From Lentilactobacillus sp. SPB1-3 (GTDB lineage: Bacteria; Bacillota; Bacilli; Lactobacillales; Lactobacillaceae): a stretch of DNA of 64,000 bases. Below are positions 7,604 to 16,263 of the stretch, piece after piece (the first letter of the stretch is position 1; each line of letters starts with the position of its first letter). A model generated the notes under the pieces. The model saw only the letters and a program-made list of their open reading frames with translations. It did not search any database and was not told where the DNA came from. The DNA is taken from the NCBI RefSeq assembly GCF_026913205.2, contig NZ_CP168151.1, positions 496,001 to 560,000 of the forward strand, in the 5' to 3' direction. Position numbers and translations under genes: made by a program.

Positions 7604-8797
7604 ATGAAAAAGGCCGTTAAAAAAATTACTTACTTCGCTTCAGTAGCAGCAATCGCAGTTATTTTTGCAGGGTGTAGTACTGCAACAACAAGTAGCAAAG
7701 GTAACCCAGTCACAGACAATACCATCAAAATCGGTGAAAATATGGAATTATCTGGTGCAGCTGGTGGCTACGGTAATCAAATGAATCAAGGAATCAAGAT
7801 GGCAGTTAACGAAATCAATCAAGTAGGCGGGGTTAACGTCAATGGCAAAAAGCAAAAGTTCAAGCTAATCGTTAGAGATAACAAGACATCAACTAACACA
7901 TCTGCTTCAGTTGCAACTCAGTTGGTCAACAACGATAAAGTCAACGCAATCGTGGGTACCGCAACGACCAATGCTGGTACTGCACAAATTCCTAATATCA
8001 CAAAAGCTGCGGTTCCGGCGGTAAGCCCATCAGCAACCGATCCCAATTTCACACTTCAAAAAAATGGCAAGGTTCAACCATATGTATTTAGAGCCTGTTA
8101 TCAAAATAATTTCCAAGGTGGGATTGGCGCCAAGTTTACTTACAACAACTTGAAAGCTAGAAGAGTAGCTATCTTATACGATAATTCCACCGACTATGGA
8201 ACTGGTTTGGAGAAGGCGTTTAAAGATACTTTTAAAGGCAAGGTCGTGGATACGCAAGGATTCACTGAAGGCGACAAGGACTTTAATGCCATTCTAACTT
8301 CGTTCAAAAACAAAAAGGTGGATGCAATCTATGTTCCTGGTTATTACACTGAAGTTGGTTTGATTATTAAACAAGCTCGTCAGGCAGGAATCAATGTCCC
8401 AATTATCGGTACCGATGGAATGGCTGATCCTAAACTGGCACAAATTGCTGGTAATCAGAATTCAAATAAGATCTATTACACAACACCATTTTCAACAAAG
8501 GCTTCTGAAAGTAATCCCGTGGCCAAGAAGTTCATGGCCGATTACCAGAAAAAGTACCATACAGAAGCACCAACTTTCTCAGCGCTTGCTTATGATTCAG
8601 TTAACATGATCAAACAAGCAATTGAAGATGAAAAATCGGCTGATTCAACCAAGATTGCTGAAGGGCTAAGCAAAATCAAGAATTTCGATGGAGTTACTGG
8701 AAAGATTACGATCAACAAACAACATGATCCCGAAAAGCCAATCGCAATTGAACAATTGACGAATGGCAAAGTTTCTAATACTTATGAAATCAAATAA
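7604..8797 (+). CDS. livJ: Branched-chain amino-acid ABC transporter, substrate-binding lipoprotein
   Basis: Extracellular receptor of a Leu/Ile/Val (HAAT family) ABC transporter. The basic start MKKAVKK and hydrophobic stretch run up to the lipobox IFAGC, so Cys24 becomes lipidated and anchors the mature protein to the membrane. The body is a Peripla_BP_6 type I binding protein: TIKIGENMELSGAAGGYG near its start and EAPTFSALAYDSVNMI near its end are typical. The length of 397 is normal. The ribosome-binding site AGGAAG is modest, while a stronger AAGGAGGG lies 45 nt further upstream. It is the first gene of livJHMGF-CBS. Substrate preference within branched-chain or other aliphatic amino acids cannot be read directly. 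Confidence 0.93.
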   Translation: MKKAVKKITYFASVAAIAVIFAGCSTATTSSKGNPVTDNTIKIGENMELSGAAGGYGNQMNQGIKMAVNEINQVGGVNVNGKKQKFKLIVRDNKTSTNTSASVATQLVNNDKVNAIVGTATTNAGTAQIPNITKAAVPAVSPSATDPNFTLQKNGKVQPYVFRACYQNNFQGGIGAKFTYNNLKARRVAILYDNSTDYGTGLEKAFKDTFKGKVVDTQGFTEGDKDFNAILTSFKNKKVDAIYVPGYYTEVGLIIKQARQAGINVPIIGTDGMADPKLAQIAGNQNSNKIYYTTPFSTKASESNPVAKKFMADYQKKYHTEAPTFSALAYDSVNMIKQAIEDEKSADSTKIAEGLSKIKNFDGVTGKITINKQHDPEKPIAIEQLTNGKVSNTYEIK

Positions 8798-8835
8798 GCC
8801 GCTTAAATTTATCGGCATTCAAGGAGGAGAGAATA

Positions 8836-9714
8836 TTGCAGACATTTTTTCAGCAGGTTATTAATGGCTTATCACTCGGAAGCATCTATGCCTTGCTTGC
8901 CCTAGGCTACACGATGGTTTATGGCATCATCAAACTGATTAATTTTGCTCACGGTGACATCTATATGTTGGGAGCCTTTTGGGGATACTACTCTATCAAT
9001 ACTTGGCATTTTAGCTTTATTGAAGCTTTGTTAAGTTCAATGATCGTGGGTGCAATCAGTGGTGTCGTGATTGAATATTTCGCTTATCGACCTTTACGAC
9101 ATGCTCCTCGAATCACTGCGTTGATTACTGCAATTGGAGTTTCATTTTTGTTAGAGAACGGAATGTCTTACTTCTTTACTTCTGATACGCGGGACTTTCC
9201 CCAAATTATCACCCAGCATAATTACAACATCGGTGGTGTTTTGATCTCGAATATTCAAATCCTGATTTTGGTCACCGCATGTGTTTTGATGATTCTTCTC
9301 CAATTAATTATTAAACGCACCAAGATGGGCAAAGCGATGCGAGCTGTTTCAGTTGATTCTGATGCTGCTGAAATGGTGGGAATTAACATTAATCGGACTA
9401 TTTCATTCACATTTGCCTTGGGCTCCTCACTCGCTGGAGCAGCTGGAGTATTGATTGGACTTTACTACAATTCGATCGATCCATTGATGGGGATGACACC
9501 AGGAATCAAAGCATTCGTAGCTGCGGTGCTAGGAGGAATCGGTTCGGTTCCAGGAGCATCAGTCGGTGGCTTCTTGATTGGAATCCTTGAAACACTCTTT
9601 CAATCAATTGGATTATCCGCATATAAAGATGCGGTTGTGTACGGAGTTTTAATTATTATTCTCTTGGTATTACCAGCAGGAATTTTTGGTAAAAACATGA
9701 AGGAAAAAGTGTAG
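8836..9714 (+). CDS. livH: Branched-chain amino-acid ABC transporter permease
   Basis: Inner-membrane permease of the LivH type, 292 residues with about eight hydrophobic spans. The motifs LGYTMVYGIIKLINFAHGD (22-40) and GMTPGIKAFVAAVLGGIGS near residue 220 are typical of this half. The start codon is TTG at 8836, chosen because AAGGAGGAG lies 6 nt upstream and no ATG fits. It forms the translocation channel with LivM. It lies 38 nt after livJ and directly abuts livM. Confidence 0.95.
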   Translation: MQTFFQQVINGLSLGSIYALLALGYTMVYGIIKLINFAHGDIYMLGAFWGYYSINTWHFSFIEALLSSMIVGAISGVVIEYFAYRPLRHAPRITALITAIGVSFLLENGMSYFFTSDTRDFPQIITQHNYNIGGVLISNIQILILVTACVLMILLQLIIKRTKMGKAMRAVSVDSDAAEMVGININRTISFTFALGSSLAGAAGVLIGLYYNSIDPLMGMTPGIKAFVAAVLGGIGSVPGASVGGFLIGILETLFQSIGLSAYKDAVVYGVLIIILLVLPAGIFGKNMKEKV

Positions 9715-10677
9715 GTGAAACTGATGAAAATAAATTGGAAAACCAATCTGGCATGGTTAGTAATCATGGTTGCTGGCTTTTACTTGATGAATACGCTGAT
9801 TTTAGTGGGCGTCATCAATGCCTTTATTGAAAATATGCTGGTGATGATTGGTATCAACATTATTTTGGCGACAGGTTTGAACTTGATCATTGGTTTTGCT
9901 GGTCAATTCTCATTAGGTCATGCTGGGTTTATGGCTATCGGCGCATATGCGACGGCGATTATTACTAGTAGTGTTGAAACACCAGTTGGCTTTTACATTG
10001 CCTTAATCGTGGGCATTGTTTTGACGATCATAGTGGCACTGATCGTTGGTATCCCGACTTTGCGTTTGCGAGGCGATTACTTAGCAATTGCTACTATGGG
10101 TGCTGCTGAAATTATTCGCATCATCATTAACAACTTAAAAATCACAGGAGGGGCGGCAGGAATTTTCAATATTCCCGCACTAGCCAATTGGCCAACCGTT
10201 TATGTGATGGTTTGTCTCACAACAATCGTAATTTTGAACTTTATTCGAAGCCAAGGTGGCCGAGCAGTTAAGTCTGTTCGAGAAGATGAAATTGCCGCCG
10301 AATCTGTTGGTATCAATGTTTTTAAATGGAAACTATCTGCTTTTGTACTTGGAGCATCCACAGCCGCAATTGCCGGCTCACTTCGAGCATCTTATCTTCA
10401 GACGATCAGTCCGAATGATTTTAATATCATGGCATCTATTTCTGTACTGATTATTGTTGTCCTTGGTGGTGTTGGCAGTATTACAGGAACGTTTGTAGCT
10501 GCAGTTGTTCTGGGAGTTATTGACACAGTTTTACAAAATTTTGGCGCTTTGCGAATGGTCATTTACGCACTGGCCCTGATTTTGATTATGGTTTTCAAAC
10601 CATCAGGATTACTAGGGACATGGGAATTATCACTCGCCAAAATATTTAACCGAAAACCAAAGGAGGTGTCTGAATGA
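9715..10677 (+). CDS. livM: Branched-chain amino-acid ABC transporter permease
   Basis: Second permease subunit, LivM type, up to 320 residues with about eight to ten membrane spans. NLIIGFAGQFSLGHAGFMAI and LRLRGDYLAIATMGAAEIIR are the family signatures, the second being the cytoplasmic coupling loop. The annotated GTG at 9715 follows the livH stop at once. The ATG at 9724, with AGGTG upstream, is an equally good start and would shorten the protein by three residues. The 3' end overlaps livG by 4 nt (ATGA), so the two are probably translationally coupled. Confidence 0.94.
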   Translation: MKLMKINWKTNLAWLVIMVAGFYLMNTLILVGVINAFIENMLVMIGINIILATGLNLIIGFAGQFSLGHAGFMAIGAYATAIITSSVETPVGFYIALIVGIVLTIIVALIVGIPTLRLRGDYLAIATMGAAEIIRIIINNLKITGGAAGIFNIPALANWPTVYVMVCLTTIVILNFIRSQGGRAVKSVREDEIAAESVGINVFKWKLSAFVLGASTAAIAGSLRASYLQTISPNDFNIMASISVLIIVVLGGVGSITGTFVAAVVLGVIDTVLQNFGALRMVIYALALILIMVFKPSGLLGTWELSLAKIFNRKPKEVSE

Positions 10678-11453
10678 CAAACTTGCTGAAAGTTGATCAC
10701 TTAATTAAAAATTTTGGTGGTTTAACGGCCGTTTCAGATGTCTCGATGTATTTAGATAGTGATGAGTTAGTTGCCTTGATTGGACCTAATGGGGCCGGTA
10801 AAACCACACTGTTTACCTTACTGACAGGTGTGATTTCACCTTCGTCAGGTTCAATAGTTCTTACAGGAAAAAACGGCACCCAGTCTTTGAATAAGGTACC
10901 AGCATATAAAGTAGCGCAAATGGGAATGTCTCGAACATTTCAAAATATTCGGCTGTTCAAAGATTTATCAGTTTTAGACAATGTGATGATTGCAATGACT
11001 AGTCGATATAATGAAGGATTCATTCATTCAATCTTTAGAACACTGCATTTTTATAAGACTGAAGATGAAATGAAGCGAGAGGCGATTGAATTATTGGCGA
11101 TCTTTGATTTGACTGATCAATTAGATACTAAAGCCAAGAACTTACCATACGGAGTTCAACGGCGATTAGAAATCGTTCGTGCCTTAGCTACTAAACCAGA
11201 GATTTTATTTTTAGATGAACCAGCTGCAGGGATGAACCCTGAAGAAACTGCTGAATTAACTCGTTTAATCTTAAAGATTCAAAAAACATTTCATATTACG
11301 ATTCTATTGATCGAGCATGACATGTCATTAGTCATGAATGTGGCTCAGAGAATATATGTACTGAACCATGGCTCGTTGCTTGCTTCAGGTAGCCCGGAAT
11401 ATATTAAACACAATCAAGATGTTATTACCGCATACTTGGGAGAGGAAGGTTAA
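10674..11453 (+). CDS. livG: Branched-chain amino-acid ABC transporter ATPase
   Basis: Cytoplasmic ATPase of 259 residues. Walker A is GPNGAGKT (37-44), Walker B ILFLDEP (177-183), and the switch His is 215 in LIEHDM. The ABC signature is LPYGVQRRLEI rather than LSGGQ. LivG proteins usually read LPYGxQRRLEI, so this is a family trait and not damage. AAAGGAGG precedes the ATG, which overlaps the livM stop. It should form a heterodimer with LivF to energise LivHM. Confidence 0.96.
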   Translation: MTNLLKVDHLIKNFGGLTAVSDVSMYLDSDELVALIGPNGAGKTTLFTLLTGVISPSSGSIVLTGKNGTQSLNKVPAYKVAQMGMSRTFQNIRLFKDLSVLDNVMIAMTSRYNEGFIHSIFRTLHFYKTEDEMKREAIELLAIFDLTDQLDTKAKNLPYGVQRRLEIVRALATKPEILFLDEPAAGMNPEETAELTRLILKIQKTFHITILLIEHDMSLVMNVAQRIYVLNHGSLLASGSPEYIKHNQDVITAYLGEEG

Positions 11454-11455
11454 TC

Positions 11456-12160
11456 ATGCTGAAAGTAGATAATTTAAGCGTCAATTATGGCGTGATTAAC
11501 GCTGTTAAAGATGTTTCGTTTGAAGTCAATCAAGGAGAAATCGTTTCTTTGATTGGTGCTAATGGAGCTGGAAAAACCACCATTTTAAAAACTATTTCGG
11601 GTTTACTTAAAGCCAAGAGTGGCTCAATTACCTATCTCGGTAAGAATATTCAAAAGATAAGTGCTCCTAAAATTGTCGGTGCCGGAATTTCTCAAGTTCC
11701 AGAGGGACGGCACGTGTTTGCTGGATTATCAGTGATGGAAAACTTGCAAATGGGGGCTTTCTTAACTAAAGGTAAACAACAGGTTCAAAAGAATTATGCT
11801 CAGGTATTTGAGCGGTTCCCTATATTGAAGGAACGGATAAATCAAGATGCCGCGACGTTATCAGGTGGCGAACAACAAATGTTAGTTATGGGGCGTGCTC
11901 TGATGGCCAATCCGAAATTAATTTTGTTAGATGAGCCTTCAATGGGGTTAGCACCGATTTTTATTAATGAAATTTTCGATATTATCAAAGAGATTAATCA
12001 AGCTGGTACTACGGTGCTTCTGATTGAACAGAACGCTAAGAAAGCATTATCGATCTCTGATCGAGCTTACGTTGTAGCGACTGGTGAAATTCAATTGACC
12101 GGAACCGGTGACGAACTATTAGCTAATAGCGACGTTCAAAAAGCATACTTAGGAGGCTAA
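11456..12160 (+). CDS. livF: Branched-chain amino-acid ABC transporter ATPase
   Basis: Second ATPase, 234 residues, LivF type. Walker A is GANGAGKT (34-41), the signature LSGGEQQ is at 135-141, Walker B LILLDEP at 155-161, and the switch region reads LIEQN with Gln in place of the usual His, as is common in LivF. VPEGRHVF (81-88) is also a LivF trait. It starts 2 nt after the livG stop. The intact signature here complements the degenerate one in LivG, giving a normal asymmetric pair. Confidence 0.96.
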   Translation: MLKVDNLSVNYGVINAVKDVSFEVNQGEIVSLIGANGAGKTTILKTISGLLKAKSGSITYLGKNIQKISAPKIVGAGISQVPEGRHVFAGLSVMENLQMGAFLTKGKQQVQKNYAQVFERFPILKERINQDAATLSGGEQQMLVMGRALMANPKLILLDEPSMGLAPIFINEIFDIIKEINQAGTTVLLIEQNAKKALSISDRAYVVATGEIQLTGTGDELLANSDVQKAYLGG

Positions 12161-12164
12161 CAAG

Positions 12165-12824
12165 ATGAGTGTAGCGGATTTCATGACCAAAAAAGTTAGT
12201 ACAGTGACACCAGATACAAAAATCAACGTAGCAATTAGTATAATGAAGGAGCAAAACATTCATCGGTTACCAGTATTAAGTAGTGGCAAATTAGTGGGAA
12301 TTATTACTCAAAGAGACATTGAGAGGGCAACACCTTCAGAGGCTACGAGTTTGTCCATCTATGAAATAACGTATCTATTGAATAAGATGACAGTAGTGGA
12401 TGTGATGTCTAAAAATGTCAAAACAGTTAATCAAGACGCATTTTTAGAAGATGCAATTTACGTGATGAGACAATCTCAAATTGGGGTTCTGCCAGTTATG
12501 AATGATGATGAATTGGTTGGCATCATTACTAATAATGATATTTTAGATGCCTTTTTGGATGTCACTGACTATGCGGAGAACGCCACAGCCGTCCAAGTTT
12601 TTGTGGCTCAGGATCATCCCGGCATTATTTTTGAAATTGGCGAGATAATGAAAAACAATGACTTAAATATTCAAACTTTAATGGTTACCCATCAAGATGC
12701 TTTAAAAATCGTGGAAATTCATGTTGATCAAGTTGATGGTCAACAGGTAGTTAATAAGTTAAGCGAAGCGGGTTTCAAGGCTCAAGAAGCCAAGCATTAT
12801 AAAGAACAGGTATCAGATCTTTAA
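12165..12824 (+). CDS. CBS-ACT domain protein (AcuB-like)
   Basis: A 219-residue cytoplasmic protein with two CBS domains (about 6-57, starting VADFMTKKVSTVTPD, and about 76-133, VVDVMSKNVKTVNQD) and a C-terminal ACT-like domain (about 142-208). CBS pairs bind adenine nucleotides, and ACT domains commonly bind amino acids. It starts 4 nt after livF and is the last gene before the operon terminator, so it is made with the transporter. A role in sensing energy state or branched-chain amino acids to adjust uptake is attractive but is inference. The similarity to AcuB is in architecture; nothing shows a role in acetoin use. Confidence 0.85.
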   Translation: MSVADFMTKKVSTVTPDTKINVAISIMKEQNIHRLPVLSSGKLVGIITQRDIERATPSEATSLSIYEITYLLNKMTVVDVMSKNVKTVNQDAFLEDAIYVMRQSQIGVLPVMNDDELVGIITNNDILDAFLDVTDYAENATAVQVFVAQDHPGIIFEIGEIMKNNDLNIQTLMVTHQDALKIVEIHVDQVDGQQVVNKLSEAGFKAQEAKHYKEQVSDL

Positions 12825-12839
12825 TAACAGTCCAAAAGG

Positions 12840-12866
12840 CGTTCAGAAAAAATCTGGACGTTTTTT
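12840..12866 (+). terminator. Terminator of the liv operon
   Basis: CGTTCAGA / TCTGGACG stem (one G-U), loop of A, then six T, 15 nt after the CBS-ACT gene. Confidence 0.85.
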
Positions 12867-12892
12867 ATATCCTAGATTCTTTCTGAACTTGT

Positions 12893-12906
12893 CACATTAA
12901 TATGTG
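12893..12906. promoter_or_regulatory. Inverted repeat upstream of the MFS gene
   Basis: CACAT-TAAT-ATGTG, overlapping a possible -35 TTGTCA (12889-12894). It may be an operator; no convincing -10 was found at the right distance. Confidence 0.3.
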
Positions 12907-12984
12907 TGATGTTAAGCTTAGTCGTTAAGAGCAAAATCGATTAAGTTAATCAACAGAAAATGATTTAGGAGGTTCGTTTAGTTT

Positions 12985-14169
12985 ATGAGTAATTCACGTA
13001 AAGGCATCAATTTTACATTTATGATTTTCATGCTAGCCGCCAACTTAAGGCTAGCTATTACCGGCCTGCCACCATTGGTCAGTACGATTCAATCGTCCTT
13101 AAAATTAAGTAATGGTCAAATGGGAATATTAACCACCATTCCACTACTTTGTTTTGCAGGACTATCAATTCTAGTTTCTAAAATGATCGATCGAATTGGC
13201 ACTAGTATGACACTAAAAATTGCCTTGTTATTATTAGCAGTGGCAAACATTTTAAGAGTTTATACAACATGGAGTTTGTTTGCAGGGACCATTCTGGTTG
13301 GTGCGGCAATTTCAATGTTGAACGTGCTAATGCCAACCCTAATTGTTGAGTGGCATCCGGAACAATCGGCCAAGCTTAACGGAATTTACACTTCATCTTT
13401 AAGCTTATTATCGGCAGTTGCTGGAGCGATTGCTGTGCCAATTGCTAATTCACTGGGGTGGCAATTCACGATTCAATTATTTTCTATTCCTGCAATTATT
13501 GCTTTTGTTTGTTGGCTATTCGTGGGACAAAATCCCAATCAACAATCTAATGAATCAAAACGTGCTGAGTTCGGACAACAGCGTCCGAAGCATTGGAAAA
13601 AGCCAGAAATTTGGATGTTAGCTGGATTTATGGGGATGCAGTCATTTGTGTTTTATACATTAGTTGCCTGGGTACCTAGTGTGTTGACCGCAAACGGAAT
13701 TTCGACTTCTACCGCTGGTATCTTGTTTGGTGTCTTTCAGTTAACCGGAGTACCATTTGCTTACTTTGTACCTCGAGCAGCTGAAAGTCGCGGTAAGCTG
13801 GTAATGGTAATGACATTATTGCTTGCGGGATATCTATCCGGAATTGGTATTTTGACATTTGGTGGTAGCAATGTGATTTTACAAATAATCGCATGTGCCA
13901 TCATTGGAATTACCACATCCGCATCTTTTTCACTTTCATTAACCATGATTTCTGTGATTTCGGATACGCCACAAGACGCTGGTGCTATCGGAGGATTAGT
14001 TCAAGCAATCGGCTATTTATTGGCTAGTGTTGGCCCAACCTTAATTGGTATTCTTGAAGGAGTCTTCAATGGTTGGACAGTGACAATGTTGATTTTAATG
14101 GCAACAGCGGTAGTGACCGTGATGCTTGGGTTTGCAATGATCAGATCGGTTAGACACCGAATCTCATAA
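12985..14169 (+). CDS. MFS transporter, CynX/NimT-like
   Basis: A major facilitator of 394 residues with about twelve hydrophobic spans in two halves and a hydrophilic central loop at about 182-210. The N-terminus, where MLAANLRLAITGLPPLVSTI opens the first span, matches the CynX/NimT branch (cyanate or 2-nitroimidazole transporters), whose physiological substrates are mostly unknown. LVSKMIDRIG (about 65-74) is the loop 2-3 motif. The ATG follows TAGGAGG by 14 nt, a long spacing. It is monocistronic, between two terminators. The substrate cannot be inferred. Confidence 0.85.
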   Translation: MSNSRKGINFTFMIFMLAANLRLAITGLPPLVSTIQSSLKLSNGQMGILTTIPLLCFAGLSILVSKMIDRIGTSMTLKIALLLLAVANILRVYTTWSLFAGTILVGAAISMLNVLMPTLIVEWHPEQSAKLNGIYTSSLSLLSAVAGAIAVPIANSLGWQFTIQLFSIPAIIAFVCWLFVGQNPNQQSNESKRAEFGQQRPKHWKKPEIWMLAGFMGMQSFVFYTLVAWVPSVLTANGISTSTAGILFGVFQLTGVPFAYFVPRAAESRGKLVMVMTLLLAGYLSGIGILTFGGSNVILQIIACAIIGITTSASFSLSLTMISVISDTPQDAGAIGGLVQAIGYLLASVGPTLIGILEGVFNGWTVTMLILMATAVVTVMLGFAMIRSVRHRIS

Positions 14170-14173
14170 ACAA

Positions 14174-14210
14174 AAAAGACCCATTACAAAAAGTAATGGG
14201 TCTTTTAAAT
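14174..14210 (+). terminator. Terminator after the MFS gene
   Basis: AAAAGACCCATTAC / GTAATGGGTCTTTT, a perfect 14-bp stem with loop of five A, 4 nt after the stop codon. No clear promoter follows before the next gene, so the next gene may rely on read-through. Confidence 0.9.
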
Positions 14211-14231
14211 TGATTTGTAATGGGGAGATAG

Positions 14232-15311
14232 ATGATGAAGAAGATAATTAAATTGATCCTTGCTGTCGTGGTGGTTTTGTTACTGATTATTGGTGGTTAT
14301 GTGGGGTATGTGTTTGGGAGTTATCATCGAGTTCCAGATAATCAGAAGTTGGCCGTTGTTAATCGAAGTAACCAAGAGTTGCGGGTGGGTAAATCATATA
14401 AGGCGATGACCTTTAATATTGGCTATGGTTCGTATCCACACAATTACACCTTTTTTATGGACGGTGGGTATTATTCGCGCGCATTTAGTAAACGCAGTGT
14501 AGAGCAAGGCATGAACGCATTTGTGAGCGCCGTGAAATCAGAAAATCCTGATTTAATGCTCTTTCAAGAAGTTGATACTGACGGAGACCGTTCCCACCAT
14601 GTGAACGAATATCGGTGGTTGTCCCAAAACTTGCCAGCCTATTCACATGTTTTCGTCCAAAACTATGATTCGGCTTACTTATTCTATCCGATTACGCGAC
14701 CGATTGGCCGAGCCAAATCTGGTATTGTGACGTTAACCAAAACCAAAATGACTAACAGTACGCGGTATCAATTACCAATTGATACGAACCTCAGTAAAAT
14801 TGTTGATTTAGACCGGGCAATTTCGGTGACAAGAATACCAGTAAGTAATGGCAAAACATTATCATTGATCAATGTGCACTTGTCTGCCTTTACAAAGAAT
14901 CAAAAAGTCATGAATGCTCAATTAACCAAGGTTTTCAATCGTATGAAAACCGAAGCCAGAAATGGTAATTACGTTATTGTCGGCGGTGACTACAATCATG
15001 ACATGCTGCAAAATAGTCCCAGTGTATTTCATACCACGGCCAAACGTTTAAGCTGGACGCATCCGTTTCCGGTGGCCAAAATTCCTCATGAATTTAAGTT
15101 AGTAACTAAGGGTTTGCGACAGGCTGAAATTCCGTCAGTCAGAAATAACAACATGGTATACAGGCAGGGGAAAACATACGTTTCATTTGCTGATGGATTT
15201 ATCGTTTCTAAAAATGTGATTCCTGAAAAAGTTCACGTCAAAAATTTGCATTTTGCACATTCTGACCATAATCCTGTTGTTTTGAACTTTAAACTCGCTA
15301 ATAATAGATGA
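14232..15311 (+). CDS. Membrane-anchored endonuclease/exonuclease/phosphatase family protein
   Basis: 359 residues: one N-terminal membrane anchor (about 5-29), then an extracellular EEP-fold domain. All catalytic signatures are present: MTFNIGYG (59-66, Asn62), FQEVD (111-115, Glu113), NVHLSAF (about 217), GGDYNHD (about 252) and SDHNPV (about 344). The fold covers DNases, sphingomyelinases and phosphoinositide phosphatases; the substrate here is not determined. Placement outside the membrane suggests action on extracellular nucleic acid or phospholipid-like substrates. A second ATG lies at 14235, and GGGGAGA precedes both. Confidence 0.82.
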   Translation: MMKKIIKLILAVVVVLLLIIGGYVGYVFGSYHRVPDNQKLAVVNRSNQELRVGKSYKAMTFNIGYGSYPHNYTFFMDGGYYSRAFSKRSVEQGMNAFVSAVKSENPDLMLFQEVDTDGDRSHHVNEYRWLSQNLPAYSHVFVQNYDSAYLFYPITRPIGRAKSGIVTLTKTKMTNSTRYQLPIDTNLSKIVDLDRAISVTRIPVSNGKTLSLINVHLSAFTKNQKVMNAQLTKVFNRMKTEARNGNYVIVGGDYNHDMLQNSPSVFHTTAKRLSWTHPFPVAKIPHEFKLVTKGLRQAEIPSVRNNNMVYRQGKTYVSFADGFIVSKNVIPEKVHVKNLHFAHSDHNPVVLNFKLANNR

Positions 15312-15368
15312 CATTTTGCCACGAATCTGGCATTATGGTTCATAACATTCAGAAAAAGGGAGGACTAT

Positions 15369-15920
15369 ATGAGTCTTAAGTTAATTACCATTAATCGGCA
15401 ATCAACTGATTTTGCGAAGGTAAAGTATCTGTTTAAACATTCATTTCCTAAGGACGAGCAAATTCCACTATGGTACTTATTGAGAAAAGCTAAGCGGGAA
15501 AATTTAGATTTTTGGGGAATTTATGACGATAATCGTTGGGTCGGACTGACTTACTGCATTACGTATCAGCGTCTGACTTATGTATTTTTCTTAGCAATTG
15601 ACCCTAATAATCGTTCTAAAGGTTATGGTAGCCAAGCGTTAACAGCCATTAAGCAAAAATATGCTGGTAATAAACTGGCTTTAATAATTGAAGAAGTAAA
15701 AAAAGCCGCTCCCAATTACGAGCAACGGCTTAAACGAAAGCAATTTTATTTGAAAAATGAATTTATCCCGGCAGTCTTTACTCTTACAGAAGGTAAAACT
15801 GACTATGAATTACTAATGTACAACGGAAATGTTGATTCAAAGGAATATGTTGAATTGATGGCCAATTATGGTGGGGTGATATTCCGTTGGTATATCAAAA
15901 CTCGAATTCATCCTAAATAG
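15369..15920 (+). CDS. GNAT-family N-acetyltransferase
   Basis: A 183-residue acetyl-CoA-dependent acetyltransferase. The acetyl-CoA-binding motif A is visible as AIDPNNRSKGYGSQAL, preceded by a beta strand (LTYVFFLAI). The C-terminal 45 residues are less typical. GGGAGG lies 7 nt before the ATG. Its last 8 bases overlap the 3' end of the convergent fluoride-channel gene on the other strand. The substrate is unknown. A short inverted repeat (TGCCA / TGGCA) lies about 40-55 nt upstream of the start. Confidence 0.85.
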   Translation: MSLKLITINRQSTDFAKVKYLFKHSFPKDEQIPLWYLLRKAKRENLDFWGIYDDNRWVGLTYCITYQRLTYVFFLAIDPNNRSKGYGSQALTAIKQKYAGNKLALIIEEVKKAAPNYEQRLKRKQFYLKNEFIPAVFTLTEGKTDYELLMYNGNVDSKEYVELMANYGGVIFRWYIKTRIHPK

Positions 15921-16263
15921 CAAGACCGATTGCTGCAAGGCTTACTCCGCCGACTATTGTGAGTGCTAAATACCAGCCTAATGATCGATACGAGTGTTGT
16001 TGCAACAACGTTAGACACTCATTGGCCATTGTAGAAAAAGTCGTGAAGCCACCACAAAATCCGGTTCCTAATAATGTTAACCAGTTGGGATTATTTATCA
16101 GCATGGTGGTCAAAACGCCGATAATAAATGAGCCCAGAAGATTGATGGTAAGAGTGGCAGTTGGAAATTCTGTTTCAAATTTTCGGTTGATAGCTTTGGT
16201 AACGTCGTAACGGGTAACTGCACCAATAGCAGCTCCCAATCCAATCAATAGATACAGATTCAT
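15913..16263 (-). CDS. crcB: Fluoride channel Fluc, second subunit
   Basis: A small four-span membrane protein of 116 residues that exports F-. The conserved pore segment GTGFCGGFTTFSTMANE and an N-terminal LIGLGAAIGAVTRYD are characteristic. Its ATG shares the final A of the upstream subunit's stop codon (TAATG), so translation is coupled. In species with two crcB copies the proteins form an antiparallel heterodimer. The coupling here points that way, but homodimers are also possible. Confidence 0.94.
   Translation of the reverse strand: MNLYLLIGLGAAIGAVTRYDVTKAINRKFETEFPTATLTINLLGSFIIGVLTTMLINNPNWLTLLGTGFCGGFTTFSTMANECLTLLQQHSYRSLGWYLALTIVGGVSLAAIGLAI

Noticed and set aside
10674-11453. 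LivG as an inactive ATPase because its signature is LPYGVQ and not LSGGQ
   Set aside because: This wording is typical of LivG proteins; Walker A, Walker B and the switch histidine are intact.
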